From NCBI GenBank assembly GCA_017482685.1, contig JAFUMP010000022.1:1-63958 (forward strand): a DNA stretch of 63,958 nucleotides, given 5' to 3'. Position 1 is the stretch's first letter; every line of letters begins with the position of its first letter. The position numbers and the translations under genes are program-made. This document shows, one piece after another, positions 17,287 through 24,191 of this stretch. Source of the DNA: a bacterium. GTDB lineage: Bacteria; Cyanobacteriota; Vampirovibrionia; Gastranaerophilales; Gastranaerophilaceae. Under the pieces are notes generated by a model, which was not told where the DNA came from, made no database searches, and was given only the letters and a program-made list of their open reading frames with translations.

Positions 17287-17919
17287 TTATCTTATATAAT
17301 CTGTCCATACAACTTCTTCTTGCTCTGGAGGATTTATACCAGCTTCTTTCGCTACTTTTATAGATTTTAATACCCAAGCAAAGTTTCTTGCAAGAAATCT
17401 CATATTTTGTATTCCTTCCAAATCTTTATAAACATCTTCTGGAGATCTGCCATGAACCATATTCCAATATCTACCAGATACTAAAATCATTTGATTAATC
17501 GTAAAATATTTATTTAATTGATCAAGAGTCGCAGTTGTTCCAGCTCTGCGTGCACTTGCAATTGCGGCACCTGGTTTATGTGGAAATATTTTTTGGCCAG
17601 AACGTGATGCACTAAAGAATGCTCTATCAAGAAAAGCAACCGTGGCACCAGAAGACGAAGCATAATGAACTGGTGATCCTATAATATATCCGTCATAATC
17701 TTTTGCAAGTTCAACAAATTCATTTACCTTATCATTAATTACACATTTTCCTAATTTCGTACAAGCTCCACAAGCTTTACAAGATGCTACAGGGTCATTA
17801 CCGACATGATAAATTAAAGATTCAATCCCTTCTTCTTTCAATGTTTTTGCGATTTCTTTTAGTGCTGTGTAAGTACAACCTTCTGCATGTGGTGATCCAT
17901 TAAATAATAAAACTTTCAT
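17287..17919 (-). CDS. NAD(P)H-dependent FMN reductase / iron-sulfur flavoprotein family
   Basis: The 210-residue protein has a flavodoxin-like fold: VLLFNGSPHAEGCTY is the phosphate-binding loop for FMN, and GYIIGSPVHYASSS is the second flavin loop. The cysteine cluster SCKACGACTKLGKC in between is typical of flavoproteins that carry or once carried an iron-sulfur site. It probably acts as a cytoplasmic electron-transfer or quinone/FMN reductase. The ATG at 17919 follows a GAGGAG site; an in-frame TTG three codons earlier is too close to that site. The next gene on the strand is the sugar permease. Confidence 0.85.
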   Translation of the reverse strand: MKVLLFNGSPHAEGCTYTALKEIAKTLKEEGIESLIYHVGNDPVASCKACGACTKLGKCVINDKVNEFVELAKDYDGYIIGSPVHYASSSGATVAFLDRAFFSASRSGQKIFPHKPGAAIASARRAGTTATLDQLNKYFTINQMILVSGRYWNMVHGRSPEDVYKDLEGIQNMRFLARNFAWVLKSIKVAKEAGINPPEQEEVVWTDYIR

Positions 17920-18034
17920 ATAATACAAACTCCTCTTTGTTTTATTTTACCAAAGAAATTAAAATTGATAAATATTTACAAGCATAACTAAGATTAGAAA
18001 GGAAATAAAGCTTGTAGCTCACACACCATCGGTC

Positions 18035-18084
18035 GGACTTGAAAAGCCTCAGAAAATTGTCATTTTCTGGACTTTTCTGTGTCC
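18035..18084. repeat. Nested hairpin upstream of the Fic gene
   Basis: Four collinear paired segments nest: GGAC/GTCC, GAAAAG/CTTTTC and CAGAAAAT/ATTTTCTG around a 4-base loop. The surrounding 18008-18143 stretch is visibly richer in G+C than the neighbouring genes and holds three near-copies of TGGCAA(G/A)AATG just before the Fic start. Confidence 0.5.
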
Positions 18085-18143
18085 TCCTTGCTTGACTTTG
18101 TGGCAAGAATGTGGCAAAATGATGGCAAGAATGAGGTAAGTTT

Positions 18144-19226
18144 ATGGCAAAGTTTGAACCAAAATTTATAATAACCAATACAATAACAAATAATCTTTTA
18201 GAGATAGAGAGAGTTAAAGAAGGTATTAAACATCTTCCGATTAACCCTAAGCTACTAAGTTCTCTTAGAGAAACAGCAAAGCTCTCAACTATTCACTATT
18301 CAACTCAAATAGAGGGTAATAGATTAACCAAAGAGGAAGTAAAAGAGGTTATAAGCTCTAAGAAAGTTGTATCCAATACTGGTAGAGTTAGAGACGAAAA
18401 AGAAATTAAAGGTTATTACGTTGCTCTTGATTATGTTGAAAAACTTGCCAAGTCAAATTCCTCAATAACAGAAGATAATATTAAACATATTCACGCTCTT
18501 GTTGTAGGTGGTGGAACTAGCAAAGTAAAGAATAGCGAATATAGAGAAGGACAAAACGTTATTACAGATTCATCTACTGGTAACATTGTTTATATGCCAC
18601 CAGAAGCTAAAGACGTGGAATCTTTAATGAAAAAGTTTGTTGCTTGGATTAATACTAATGATGATATTCCTGCACCTATCAAAGCAAGTATTATTCATTA
18701 TCAGTTTGTAACTATTCACCCATATTTTGATGGTAATGGAAGAACTGCAAGGTTACTAACTACATTAGCGTTACATAAAAGCGGATATGACTTAAAAGGT
18801 ATTTATTCACTAGAAGAATACTACGCAAAAGATTTACAAGGATATTATGAAGCCATTACTATTGGAGATTCTCATAACTATTACTTAGGACGTGCAGAAG
18901 CTGATATTACTAAATGGGTTGAATACTTTATTAACGGTATGGCAATAGCATTCAAATCCGTTTATAGCAAAGCTAAAGAGCAAGAAAGCTCTAAAGATGA
19001 AATTAAACTATTGCGTGAGTTAGATAGTAAACAAAGACAAATACTTAACTTATTCACTACGCAAAAATACATAACAACTAAAGATATAGCAGAATTTTTC
19101 AAATTTTCACCACGCTCAGCCAGATTATTAGCTCTTGAATGGACCAATAGCGGTTTCTTAGTTGCACAAGGCGAAGGCAAGCAAAGAAAGTATATGCTTG
19201 GTGAAAAGTTTGAAAATATTGTATAA
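18144..19226 (+). CDS. Fic-domain protein with inhibitory helix and C-terminal winged helix
   Basis: The 360-residue protein has the catalytic loop HPYFDGNGRT at residues 192-201, complete with the His and the NGR. An N-terminal inhibitory motif is also present (STQIEG at 53-58, fitting [S/T]xxxE[G/N]), which places it in the self-inhibited class II Fic group. The C-terminal segment (about 285-355, TKDIAEFFKFSPRSARLLALE) reads as a winged helix, a common partner domain. Fic enzymes usually attach AMP to protein hydroxyls. A GAGG site precedes the ATG. The gene lies in a patch next to a duplicated tRNA end, so horizontal acquisition is likely. No separate antitoxin gene is visible. Confidence 0.9.
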   Translation: MAKFEPKFIITNTITNNLLEIERVKEGIKHLPINPKLLSSLRETAKLSTIHYSTQIEGNRLTKEEVKEVISSKKVVSNTGRVRDEKEIKGYYVALDYVEKLAKSNSSITEDNIKHIHALVVGGGTSKVKNSEYREGQNVITDSSTGNIVYMPPEAKDVESLMKKFVAWINTNDDIPAPIKASIIHYQFVTIHPYFDGNGRTARLLTTLALHKSGYDLKGIYSLEEYYAKDLQGYYEAITIGDSHNYYLGRAEADITKWVEYFINGMAIAFKSVYSKAKEQESSKDEIKLLRELDSKQRQILNLFTTQKYITTKDIAEFFKFSPRSARLLALEWTNSGFLVAQGEGKQRKYMLGEKFENIV

Positions 19227-19278
19227 TTCTTTGTTTTTATTAAGAAATATAACCGATTGTTAAGCAAAAATAAAAATC

Positions 19279-19307
19279 TTTACAATTGGCTGAAAGCCTG
19301 TGATAAT
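19279..19307 (+). promoter_or_regulatory. Candidate promoter of the EF-hand-like gene
   Basis: TTTACA and GATAAT are spaced by 17 bases. The predicted start site near 19314 falls exactly on the first unit of a pentanucleotide repeat, giving an untranslated leader of about 105 bases. Confidence 0.5.
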
Positions 19308-19313
19308 CGCTAA

Positions 19314-19338
19314 TAGAATAGAATAGAATAGAATAGAG
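19314..19338 (+). repeat. Pentanucleotide tandem repeat (TAGAA)x4 + TAGAG
   Basis: Four exact TAGAA units and one variant lie directly behind a good promoter. Such tracts change copy number by slipped-strand replication; here a change would alter the first transcribed bases. Confidence 0.8.
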
Positions 19339-19419
19339 GAATCTTATCTTTTTCCCCTAAAGTTTTCTGAATTTGTGCCGTAATACTCTTTGTAAGACAA
19401 AAATGAAAGGAGTAAAATT

Positions 19420-19779
19420 ATGACACCATTACGTAAAATGTATAATAGGGAAATGCTTGTCATGAACAAAAATTTGCAAAATTTACGCGAAACTGATGCA
19501 GGGAAAAAAGCGATTGAACTAGACAAAGCTGATGGTAAACAAGATGAAAAAATCTCTGCAAATATATGGAATGAATTTGTAAAGGATTATGGTGGCAATG
19601 AAATCCGGAATGAAATAAATGTTATAGATGCTATGAATTCTATTACAACATATATGGTCCGGGAAGAAACAGAAGCTCTTAATGCAGATATTGCAAAAAT
19701 AAAAGAGGAAACATTACAAAGGTGGCAATCACTAAATAATAACGAAGTAGAAGGACAAGAACCTCTATTTGGTTTATAA
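19420..19779 (+). CDS. Small acidic protein with EF-hand-like loop
   Basis: This 119-residue protein has no named family that I recognise. Residues 35-46 read DKADGKQDEKIS, which matches an EF-hand calcium loop in the positions of the acidic residues, Gly and Ile, and leads into ANIWNEFVKDYGGN. The remainder is helical with acidic and Lys residues, no signal peptide and no membrane segment. A strong AAGGAG site precedes the ATG. It follows the Fic gene with a promoter of its own and ends before two hairpins and the duplicated tRNA end, so it belongs to the same accessory patch. Calcium binding is inference. Confidence 0.65.
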   Translation: MTPLRKMYNREMLVMNKNLQNLRETDAGKKAIELDKADGKQDEKISANIWNEFVKDYGGNEIRNEINVIDAMNSITTYMVREETEALNADIAKIKEETLQRWQSLNNNEVEGQEPLFGL

Positions 19780-19790
19780 TAGTAAGTTTC

Positions 19791-19806
19791 GTGCAATTTA
19801 TTGCAC
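19791..19806 (+). terminator. Short hairpin after the EF-hand-like gene
   Basis: GTGCAAT and its exact complement enclose a 2-base loop, followed by A-rich rather than T-rich DNA. It is probably only a 3'-end structure; the stronger terminator lies just downstream. Confidence 0.4.
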
Positions 19807-19821
19807 AAAATAAATAAACAA

Positions 19822-19859
19822 AAATAAAAGAGGATGGAATTTCCCATCTTCTTTTATTT
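19822..19859. terminator. Bidirectional terminator beside the duplicated tRNA end
   Basis: A 16-base-pair stem (AAATAAAAGAGGATGG with one G-T pair) and a short loop. It can end the plus-strand EF-hand-like transcript and any minus-strand RNA from the structured segment at 19875-20017. Confidence 0.75.
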
Positions 19860-19874
19860 ACGCCTGCCGCGATT
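19856..19874 (-). repeat. Left copy of the tRNA-Arg 3' end (att-like direct repeat)
   Basis: The 19 bases ATTTACGCCTGCCGCGATT are identical to 20057-20075. In tRNA terms the copy covers the end of the T loop, the 3' strand of the T stem, the 3' strand of the acceptor stem and three following bases. That is the usual core of an integrase attachment site. Confidence 0.75.
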
Positions 19875-20017
19875 GGCTTGACCTGTTCGCATTAAACGTG
19901 CCTACGTGTTTTGCCAGCAGATTTTCAATCTTTGGCAAAAACACTTCGCACTCTGCTCACAGGTCGCTCGAACACGTAAGGACTTCGTCCTTGGCTATTT
20001 CTTGTCGCTGACACACA
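19875..20017. other. GC-richer, highly structured segment between the two tRNA-end copies
   Basis: By hand count about half of these bases are G or C in an otherwise very AT-rich window, and no convincing reading frame crosses it. It folds as a long interrupted hairpin. GACCTGT (19880-19886) pairs with ACAGGTC (19959-19965). GTGTTTTGCCA (19906-19916) pairs with TGGCAAAAACAC (19933-19944, one bulge), with a further 5-bp stem inside. A separate AAGGAC/GTCCTT hairpin lies at 19978-19992. Terminators flank both ends. It may be a small RNA, a non-autonomous palindromic element or the remnant of an integrated element. Confidence 0.55.
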
Positions 20018-20018
20018 A

Positions 20019-20060
20019 AAATTAAATAGGATAGGAACTTTGTCCTATCCTATTTAATTT
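20019..20060 (-). terminator. Terminator of tRNA-Arg
   Basis: A perfect 18-base-pair stem (AAATTAAATAGGATAGGA and complement) with a 6-base loop begins directly at the tRNA 3' end on the minus strand and is followed by TTTT. Confidence 0.85.
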
Positions 20061-20075
20061 ACGCCTGCCGCGATT
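20057..20075 (-). repeat. Right copy of the att-like direct repeat, inside tRNA-Arg
   Basis: Identical over 19 bases to 19856-19874. This copy is part of the intact tRNA gene, so the gene would remain functional after integration at this site. Confidence 0.75.
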
Positions 20076-20133
20076 CGAACGCGGGACCCTCTGCTTAGAA
20101 GGCAGATGCTCTATCCAGCTGAGCTACAGACGC
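20060..20133 (-). tRNA. tRNA-Arg (anticodon TCT)
   Basis: A complete 74-nt cloverleaf. The acceptor strand GCGTCTG pairs with CAGGCGT through two G-U pairs. The D arm is GCTCAGCTGGATAGAGC. The anticodon stem TCTGC/GCAGA encloses CTTCTAA, reading TCT. The T arm is CCGCG TTCGAAT CGCGG and the discriminator base is A. CCA is not encoded. The gene carries its own terminator, and its 3' end is duplicated 201 bases away. Confidence 0.97.
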
Positions 20134-20223
20134 TCATCTTTGCTCGGCTAACTAACCTTACTTAAATAAAATACCACATCAACTTTTTTTTGCAACATTT
20201 TTATTTAACATATTTTTTATTTT

Positions 20224-21003
20224 TTACATATCTACTAATGTTTCTATTGGCTCTTCCTTTTGTATAAAACCTCGACGAGACATTTTATGAACTAAATTTT
20301 CCAATGTTTCTATTATTTTTTTTCGAGTTATTAACATTGGTACCATCATTTCTGTAACATTGTCACAAGATCTTGTCAATGGTAAATTTGTTGTTCTTGA
20401 TTCCCACATCTTTCTTTTATCACTTAAAATTTCAAATCCTAAAGACTCATAGAAATCTTGAGCTACTGAAATTTCTGGTAGTTCTGATCTAACATATACA
20501 TCTCGAAACTTATCAGACTTTATTGTTCTTAAATATTCTCCAACAAGAGCTTTTCCAACACCTCTTATCCCTACATTTTCTTGCGGAGGCCAAGTGACTA
20601 ACCAATCTAATTCTGCTTCATTTCTTGCATTGTTGTGTCTAGATGAATAAACAATTTTCCCATTTTCACCAGATTGCTTTGGCATATTGCCAATTAGTAA
20701 CCCACAAGGCTTTGCATCGTATACTGCTATATATATTTTTGTTTTTTTATCCAATTTTACATTTTGAGAATTTAACAAACTGTTTAATGTAATACTACTG
20801 TCTTCTAAGACATGTTTACAAGCACTTCCTATATAAGAAAGTTTTGGAATCAATTTCAACATATATTCTGCAAAAGCTACATCATCTCTGCCCAATGAAA
20901 TTATCGAAATATTTTTACTATGCAATTTATCAGCAGAACTACACTTCCACTGTGATAGCAATCTTGCTCTAAAACTAATATTCTCTTGGGACGATACTTT
21001 CAT
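20224..21003 (-). CDS. GNAT-family N-acetyltransferase
   Basis: The 259-residue protein carries a GNAT core at about residues 80-190. IYIAVYDAKPCGLLIG gives the central strand, NVGIRGVGKALVGEYL the acetyl-CoA pyrophosphate loop (RGVGKAL), and VAQDFYESLGFEIL the typical C-terminal element. The substrate cannot be told. The N-terminus MKVSSQENISFRARL has a short Ile-x-Phe-Arg motif that recurs in other proteins of this window. The ATG at 21003 is chosen over a TTG two codons earlier; neither has a clear ribosome site, but the stop of the upstream response-regulator gene is only 15 bases away, so coupled translation is likely. Confidence 0.8.
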   Translation of the reverse strand: MKVSSQENISFRARLLSQWKCSSADKLHSKNISIISLGRDDVAFAEYMLKLIPKLSYIGSACKHVLEDSSITLNSLLNSQNVKLDKKTKIYIAVYDAKPCGLLIGNMPKQSGENGKIVYSSRHNNARNEAELDWLVTWPPQENVGIRGVGKALVGEYLRTIKSDKFRDVYVRSELPEISVAQDFYESLGFEILSDKRKMWESRTTNLPLTRSCDNVTEMMVPMLITRKKIIETLENLVHKMSRRGFIQKEEPIETLVDM

Positions 21004-21018
21004 ATTCAATTTATAGCA

Positions 21019-22287
21019 TTATTTTGAAAAATACTCAACCCATCGTATTAAATCAGATATTTCATAAGGCTTTGGTAAGTACAAATCAGCTCCAGAATCT
21101 AATATCGCAGTTTTATCATGTATGGTTGAAGTTGCTATTATTTTTGTATTTACAAACAAAGAAGATTGTTTAATCTTTTTTACCATTTCTAACTCAGATA
21201 AATTCTCACCACTATCAACAATTATTAAAGATGGTTGAACCTCAGAATAAAAATCAAGCTCCTCTACAACATTATAACCTTGAAGCTCTAGAGATGTTCT
21301 TATTAAGTATTTTAATGATTCATCTTTTTCTTTTATAAAAATACATTCATTACTAAAATCTCGAACAGAATCAGAAGCAGTTAACTTAGCTCTTTCAATC
21401 ACATAATTTGAACCTTGAGGAATTTTTGCAATCTTTTTTACCTCAAAAAGTTTTTCCAAAAGCGCATCAACAGCTGAAACTAGATTAAAACCTTCAACAA
21501 TTCCACCAATCATTAATGATACAAAATTAGCCCTCATGCCTGCAAAGCGTTCGCCTTTCATAAGCATATAACCACGTTTGCCGTCTTCGTTTGAATAAAA
21601 CTTCGGAGCGACTGTATCAAAAGCAAAAGTTAAAAAAGAAGCTATTTTTTCAGCATTATATTTATTTGTTATAATAACAAAATTTTTATCATCATATTGC
21701 CCAATAAAATCATAATCATTTAGCGCGGATTTTGCTATTTCTACAAATGTTTGCAAAAGTTTATCAGAAGCTAATTCTGTATAAACCGATTTGTAATTGT
21801 CAATATTTTCAACTCCTACTAAAAGCACTGCTTGAGAATCCGTATTTAAAACTCGTTTTAAAGCTTTTCTTACAAACTTTTGATTTGGTAAAAGAGTTTT
21901 TGTATCAAGATTAGATTCAACATCTCTTCTTAAATGAGCTCTAATCCTAGTTTTAAACTCTTCTATATTAACTGGCTCGCTTAAAAAATCATCTGCACCA
22001 CTTTCTAAGACTTCTATTCTATCTTGGAAATCTGCTGATTTAGACAATCCAATTATAATCGGCCTCGTATTATATGTTAATGCTCTTACCTTTTGACAAA
22101 AATCCTTAAGTTTTTCTTCAATACTATCTGAAATAATTATCATATCAGGATCAGTAGATTGGACCAAAACTAAAGCATCTTTTAGTGTTCTTGCAATAAC
22201 AACATTAACATTTGAATCTTCAATGCTTTTTTTGTATTTTACCGATAATTCTTTTCGTTTATCTATAATTAGCACTGATGAAAGCAT
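21019..22287 (-). CDS. Response-regulator-like protein: degenerate receiver, degenerate GGDEF, C-terminal receiver
   Basis: The 422 residues form three modules. The N-terminal receiver (1-120) has lost its signature residues: PDMIIISDS puts Ser where the phosphorylated Asp should be, and SEPV replaces the usual Lys-Pro. The middle module (about 125-290) has GGDEF-domain spacing but YDDKN in place of GGDEF, so it should not make cyclic di-GMP. The C-terminal receiver (about 305-420) keeps PSLIIVDS with its Asp near residue 355 and LPKPYE with its Lys. The gene overlaps the histidine kinase gene by 19 bases, so the kinase probably phosphorylates the last module. The ribosome site AGGAGG is strong. 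Confidence 0.8.
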   Translation of the reverse strand: MLSSVLIIDKRKELSVKYKKSIEDSNVNVVIARTLKDALVLVQSTDPDMIIISDSIEEKLKDFCQKVRALTYNTRPIIIGLSKSADFQDRIEVLESGADDFLSEPVNIEEFKTRIRAHLRRDVESNLDTKTLLPNQKFVRKALKRVLNTDSQAVLLVGVENIDNYKSVYTELASDKLLQTFVEIAKSALNDYDFIGQYDDKNFVIITNKYNAEKIASFLTFAFDTVAPKFYSNEDGKRGYMLMKGERFAGMRANFVSLMIGGIVEGFNLVSAVDALLEKLFEVKKIAKIPQGSNYVIERAKLTASDSVRDFSNECIFIKEKDESLKYLIRTSLELQGYNVVEELDFYSEVQPSLIIVDSGENLSELEMVKKIKQSSLFVNTKIIATSTIHDKTAILDSGADLYLPKPYEISDLIRWVEYFSK

Positions 22288-22985
22288 TTTAAAGCCTCCT
22301 CTTCATTAAAGAAAGGAAATTCTAAAGTAAACTCAGTACCTTTATTTAATTCACTTGTAACACTAATTTTGCCACCCATTATCTCAACAAGATTTTTGGT
22401 TATATAAAGTCCTAAACCATTACCCTGAGCTTTACTTGTTAAATGGGTTTCTAAACGTACAAATTTATCAAAAATTTTTTCTAAATCCTCAAATTTTATA
22501 CCAACACCCTCGTCTTTTATTACAATTTTGACATTTTCACAATCAGAAAATAATGTTTTAATCGTAACAGAGCTCTCTTCTTCTGAATATTTACAAGCAT
22601 TATCTAAAAGGTTTGTAATGATTTGTTGAAACTTATCTTCGTCAAGTCTTACGGTTGGTATTTTAGTCTCAAACTGCGTCACTAATCTATGTTTCTTATA
22701 TTTTTGTGAAATTAATGGCAATACTTTTTCTATTACTGCATTTACATCAACCTCTTTTAAAATAGGTTTATCAGCATTAATTCTTGATACTGCTAAAATA
22801 TTCTCTACTAAATTAATTAACCTATTAGATTGTTCCTCAATAATACTTACAAAACGCTTTTTGCTCTCCTCATCCAATTTGTCCCAAGAGCTCAAAAGAG
22901 TTTGAGAAAACCCTCTGATACTTGTCAGAGGGGTTCTTAACTCATGTGAAACTGTTGATATAAATTCGTCTTGAATGTTATTCAT
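22269..22985 (-). CDS. Soluble sensorless histidine kinase
   Basis: At 238 residues the protein is little more than a transmitter module. HisKA with FISTVSHELRTPLTS puts the phosphorylated His at residue 14, and the HATPase domain has the N box DNACKYS, G1 DEGVGIKF and G2 GNGLGLYI. No sensor, PAS or membrane part is present, so its input must come from a partner protein. The ATG is the only sensible start, as the frame upstream is closed. It is the first gene of an operon with the three-module response-regulator protein and a GNAT enzyme. Confidence 0.88.
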   Translation of the reverse strand: MNNIQDEFISTVSHELRTPLTSIRGFSQTLLSSWDKLDEESKKRFVSIIEEQSNRLINLVENILAVSRINADKPILKEVDVNAVIEKVLPLISQKYKKHRLVTQFETKIPTVRLDEDKFQQIITNLLDNACKYSEEESSVTIKTLFSDCENVKIVIKDEGVGIKFEDLEKIFDKFVRLETHLTSKAQGNGLGLYITKNLVEIMGGKISVTSELNKGTEFTLEFPFFNEEEALKCFHQC

Positions 22986-23054
22986 AGTTGTAATCTCTTT
23001 TGGAGTTTACAAAGTTGAGGAGATAAGATGTTTATAAATTAAGAAAAATAAATT

Positions 23055-23086
23055 CTTCTAAACTCCTAACCCTCTAAACTTCTAAA
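23055..23086. repeat. Degenerate 8-bp tandem repeat, unit xxxCTAAA
   Basis: Four consecutive octamers read CTTCTAAA, CTCCTAAC, CCTCTAAA, CTTCTAAA in the gap between two minus-strand genes. A similar octamer array occurs at 50017-50056. Confidence 0.55.
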
Positions 23087-23091
23087 CTTTT

Positions 23092-23322
23092 TTATTCTTC
23101 CATAAACAATTGTTTTGCTTCTTGAATAGCTTCTTCTAAAGTATCTAATTGTTCTGGCGCAAAAGTCACACCCTTCTTGGTTGGTAGCCATGTTGCACCT
23201 TCATCTGTTGTATAATAGATTCTTAGATTAAAATAGCTTTTTCCTTTGTATTCTGAAACTGATATTTGTAATTGTTCTGTATCTGTTCTATCAATTGTTG
23301 CTAAAATTTTTGCTTCTGCCAT
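23092..23322 (-). CDS. PC4/YdbC-like nucleic-acid-binding protein
   Basis: This 76-residue protein matches the bacterial PC4-like fold: YKGKSYFNLRIYYTTDEG followed by WLPTKKGVTF and a C-terminal amphipathic helix (LDTLEEAIQEAKQLF). Members bind single-stranded DNA as dimers, and eukaryotic PC4 is a transcription coactivator. The basic and aromatic residues of the strand region are kept. An AAAGG site precedes the ATG. It sits as a single small gene between the prepilin-like gene and the kinase operon. The regulatory role in bacteria is uncertain. Confidence 0.8.
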   Translation of the reverse strand: MAEAKILATIDRTDTEQLQISVSEYKGKSYFNLRIYYTTDEGATWLPTKKGVTFAPEQLDTLEEAIQEAKQLFMEE

Positions 23323-23405
23323 TTTTTATACCTTTCCTTCTTATATATATTTCCATTCACAGTATTTTAAAACCTACTTTCAAAATACTTACTAGTTTTT
23401 TAAAA

Positions 23406-24101
23406 TTAATACGTTTTTCTATAACCTTCAGCAACAATTCTTGCAGCACAAGAAAGGCCATCTGGAATATTAGCATCAGTACAGTTTACTGTATAATGAT
23501 CATCGTCATTTGTACCGTGAGGTAATAATTTCCCTGTATTTGTTAAATGAAACAAAAAGATATCTTCACCAATTCGATTTGGAGATGATTCTGCATTGGC
23601 ATCAATTAATACATCAACAAAAACATCTGATGGCTGATTTCCAGCATTAACAAAATTGCCAAGATAAACCCCTATTTGTTGCTTTTTTAGTCTAAAATAA
23701 GATGCGTTATTAAAATTATAAGCTCTACTACTGTAATCTGTAATATTAATGTTTGGATTTTGTATTGGAGAAAGATTCATAAATGGTATAATTATGTTTG
23801 TGAATATTGCTCCAGTCGTTAAATTTGAATTATTATTAGAATCAGGAAATAAATCATGATGAGTAAAAACATCTAAAGTATCGCCAACTGATACAGAGTC
23901 AGCAGAATTCGAGTTTGCTGTATAAATAATGTTTTGACAGCCAACTTCAATTTGTTCAACAGCTTTTCCTATGGAAGGTCCTATTTTTTGTCTTTGCAAG
24001 CCTGATATAGTCATCGGTAAAGCTGCAGCTGCAACAACTCCTACTACAACTAAAGCCGCGGCAACTTCTGCTAAAGTAAATCCCAGTTTGAATTTTCTCA
24101 T
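23406..24101 (-). CDS. Type IV prepilin-like protein
   Basis: The 231 residues start MRKFKLGFTLAEVAAALVVV, a class III prepilin leader: a basic start, Gly before Phe at the cleavage site, Glu at mature position 5, then a 20-residue hydrophobic helix. The remainder is a Ser/Asn-rich globular region with cysteines near positions 55 and 208-218. A pseudopilin or minor pilin role at the inner membrane is likely; no assembly genes are nearby. The start chosen has AGGAGGGT in front of it, and an upstream in-frame start 18 codons earlier has none. Confidence 0.8.
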   Translation of the reverse strand: MRKFKLGFTLAEVAAALVVVGVVAAAALPMTISGLQRQKIGPSIGKAVEQIEVGCQNIIYTANSNSADSVSVGDTLDVFTHHDLFPDSNNNSNLTTGAIFTNIIIPFMNLSPIQNPNINITDYSSRAYNFNNASYFRLKKQQIGVYLGNFVNAGNQPSDVFVDVLIDANAESSPNRIGEDIFLFHLTNTGKLLPHGTNDDDHYTVNCTDANIPDGLSCAARIVAEGYRKTY

Positions 24102-24191
24102 AAAAACCCTCCTAGTTTTCTTCATATTATAACATAATATAAGAAATGTTAACAATTTGTCTATATAATTTGTTTAGGTTAATATAAAAGT

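Noticed and set aside
17942..18178. A 78-codon minus-strand frame between the flavin reductase and Fic genes
   Set aside because: It overlaps the Fic start and runs through the nested hairpin; the translated sequence looks like non-coding DNA and no ribosome site is present.
18144..19779. Fic toxin with the downstream small protein as antitoxin
   Set aside because: The Fic protein carries its own inhibitory motif, and the downstream protein has no such motif and its own promoter, so a toxin-antitoxin pair is not supported.
19856..19890. A second tRNA-Arg gene or pseudogene at the left repeat
   Set aside because: Only 16 tRNA bases plus three flanking bases are shared; the D arm, anticodon arm and 5' acceptor strand are missing, so it is an att-like copy and not a degraded tRNA.
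19875..20017. Retron msr/msd or IS605-type guide RNA for the structured segment
   Set aside because: No reverse transcriptase, TnpA or TnpB/IscB gene lies within the window, so there is nothing to support these assignments.
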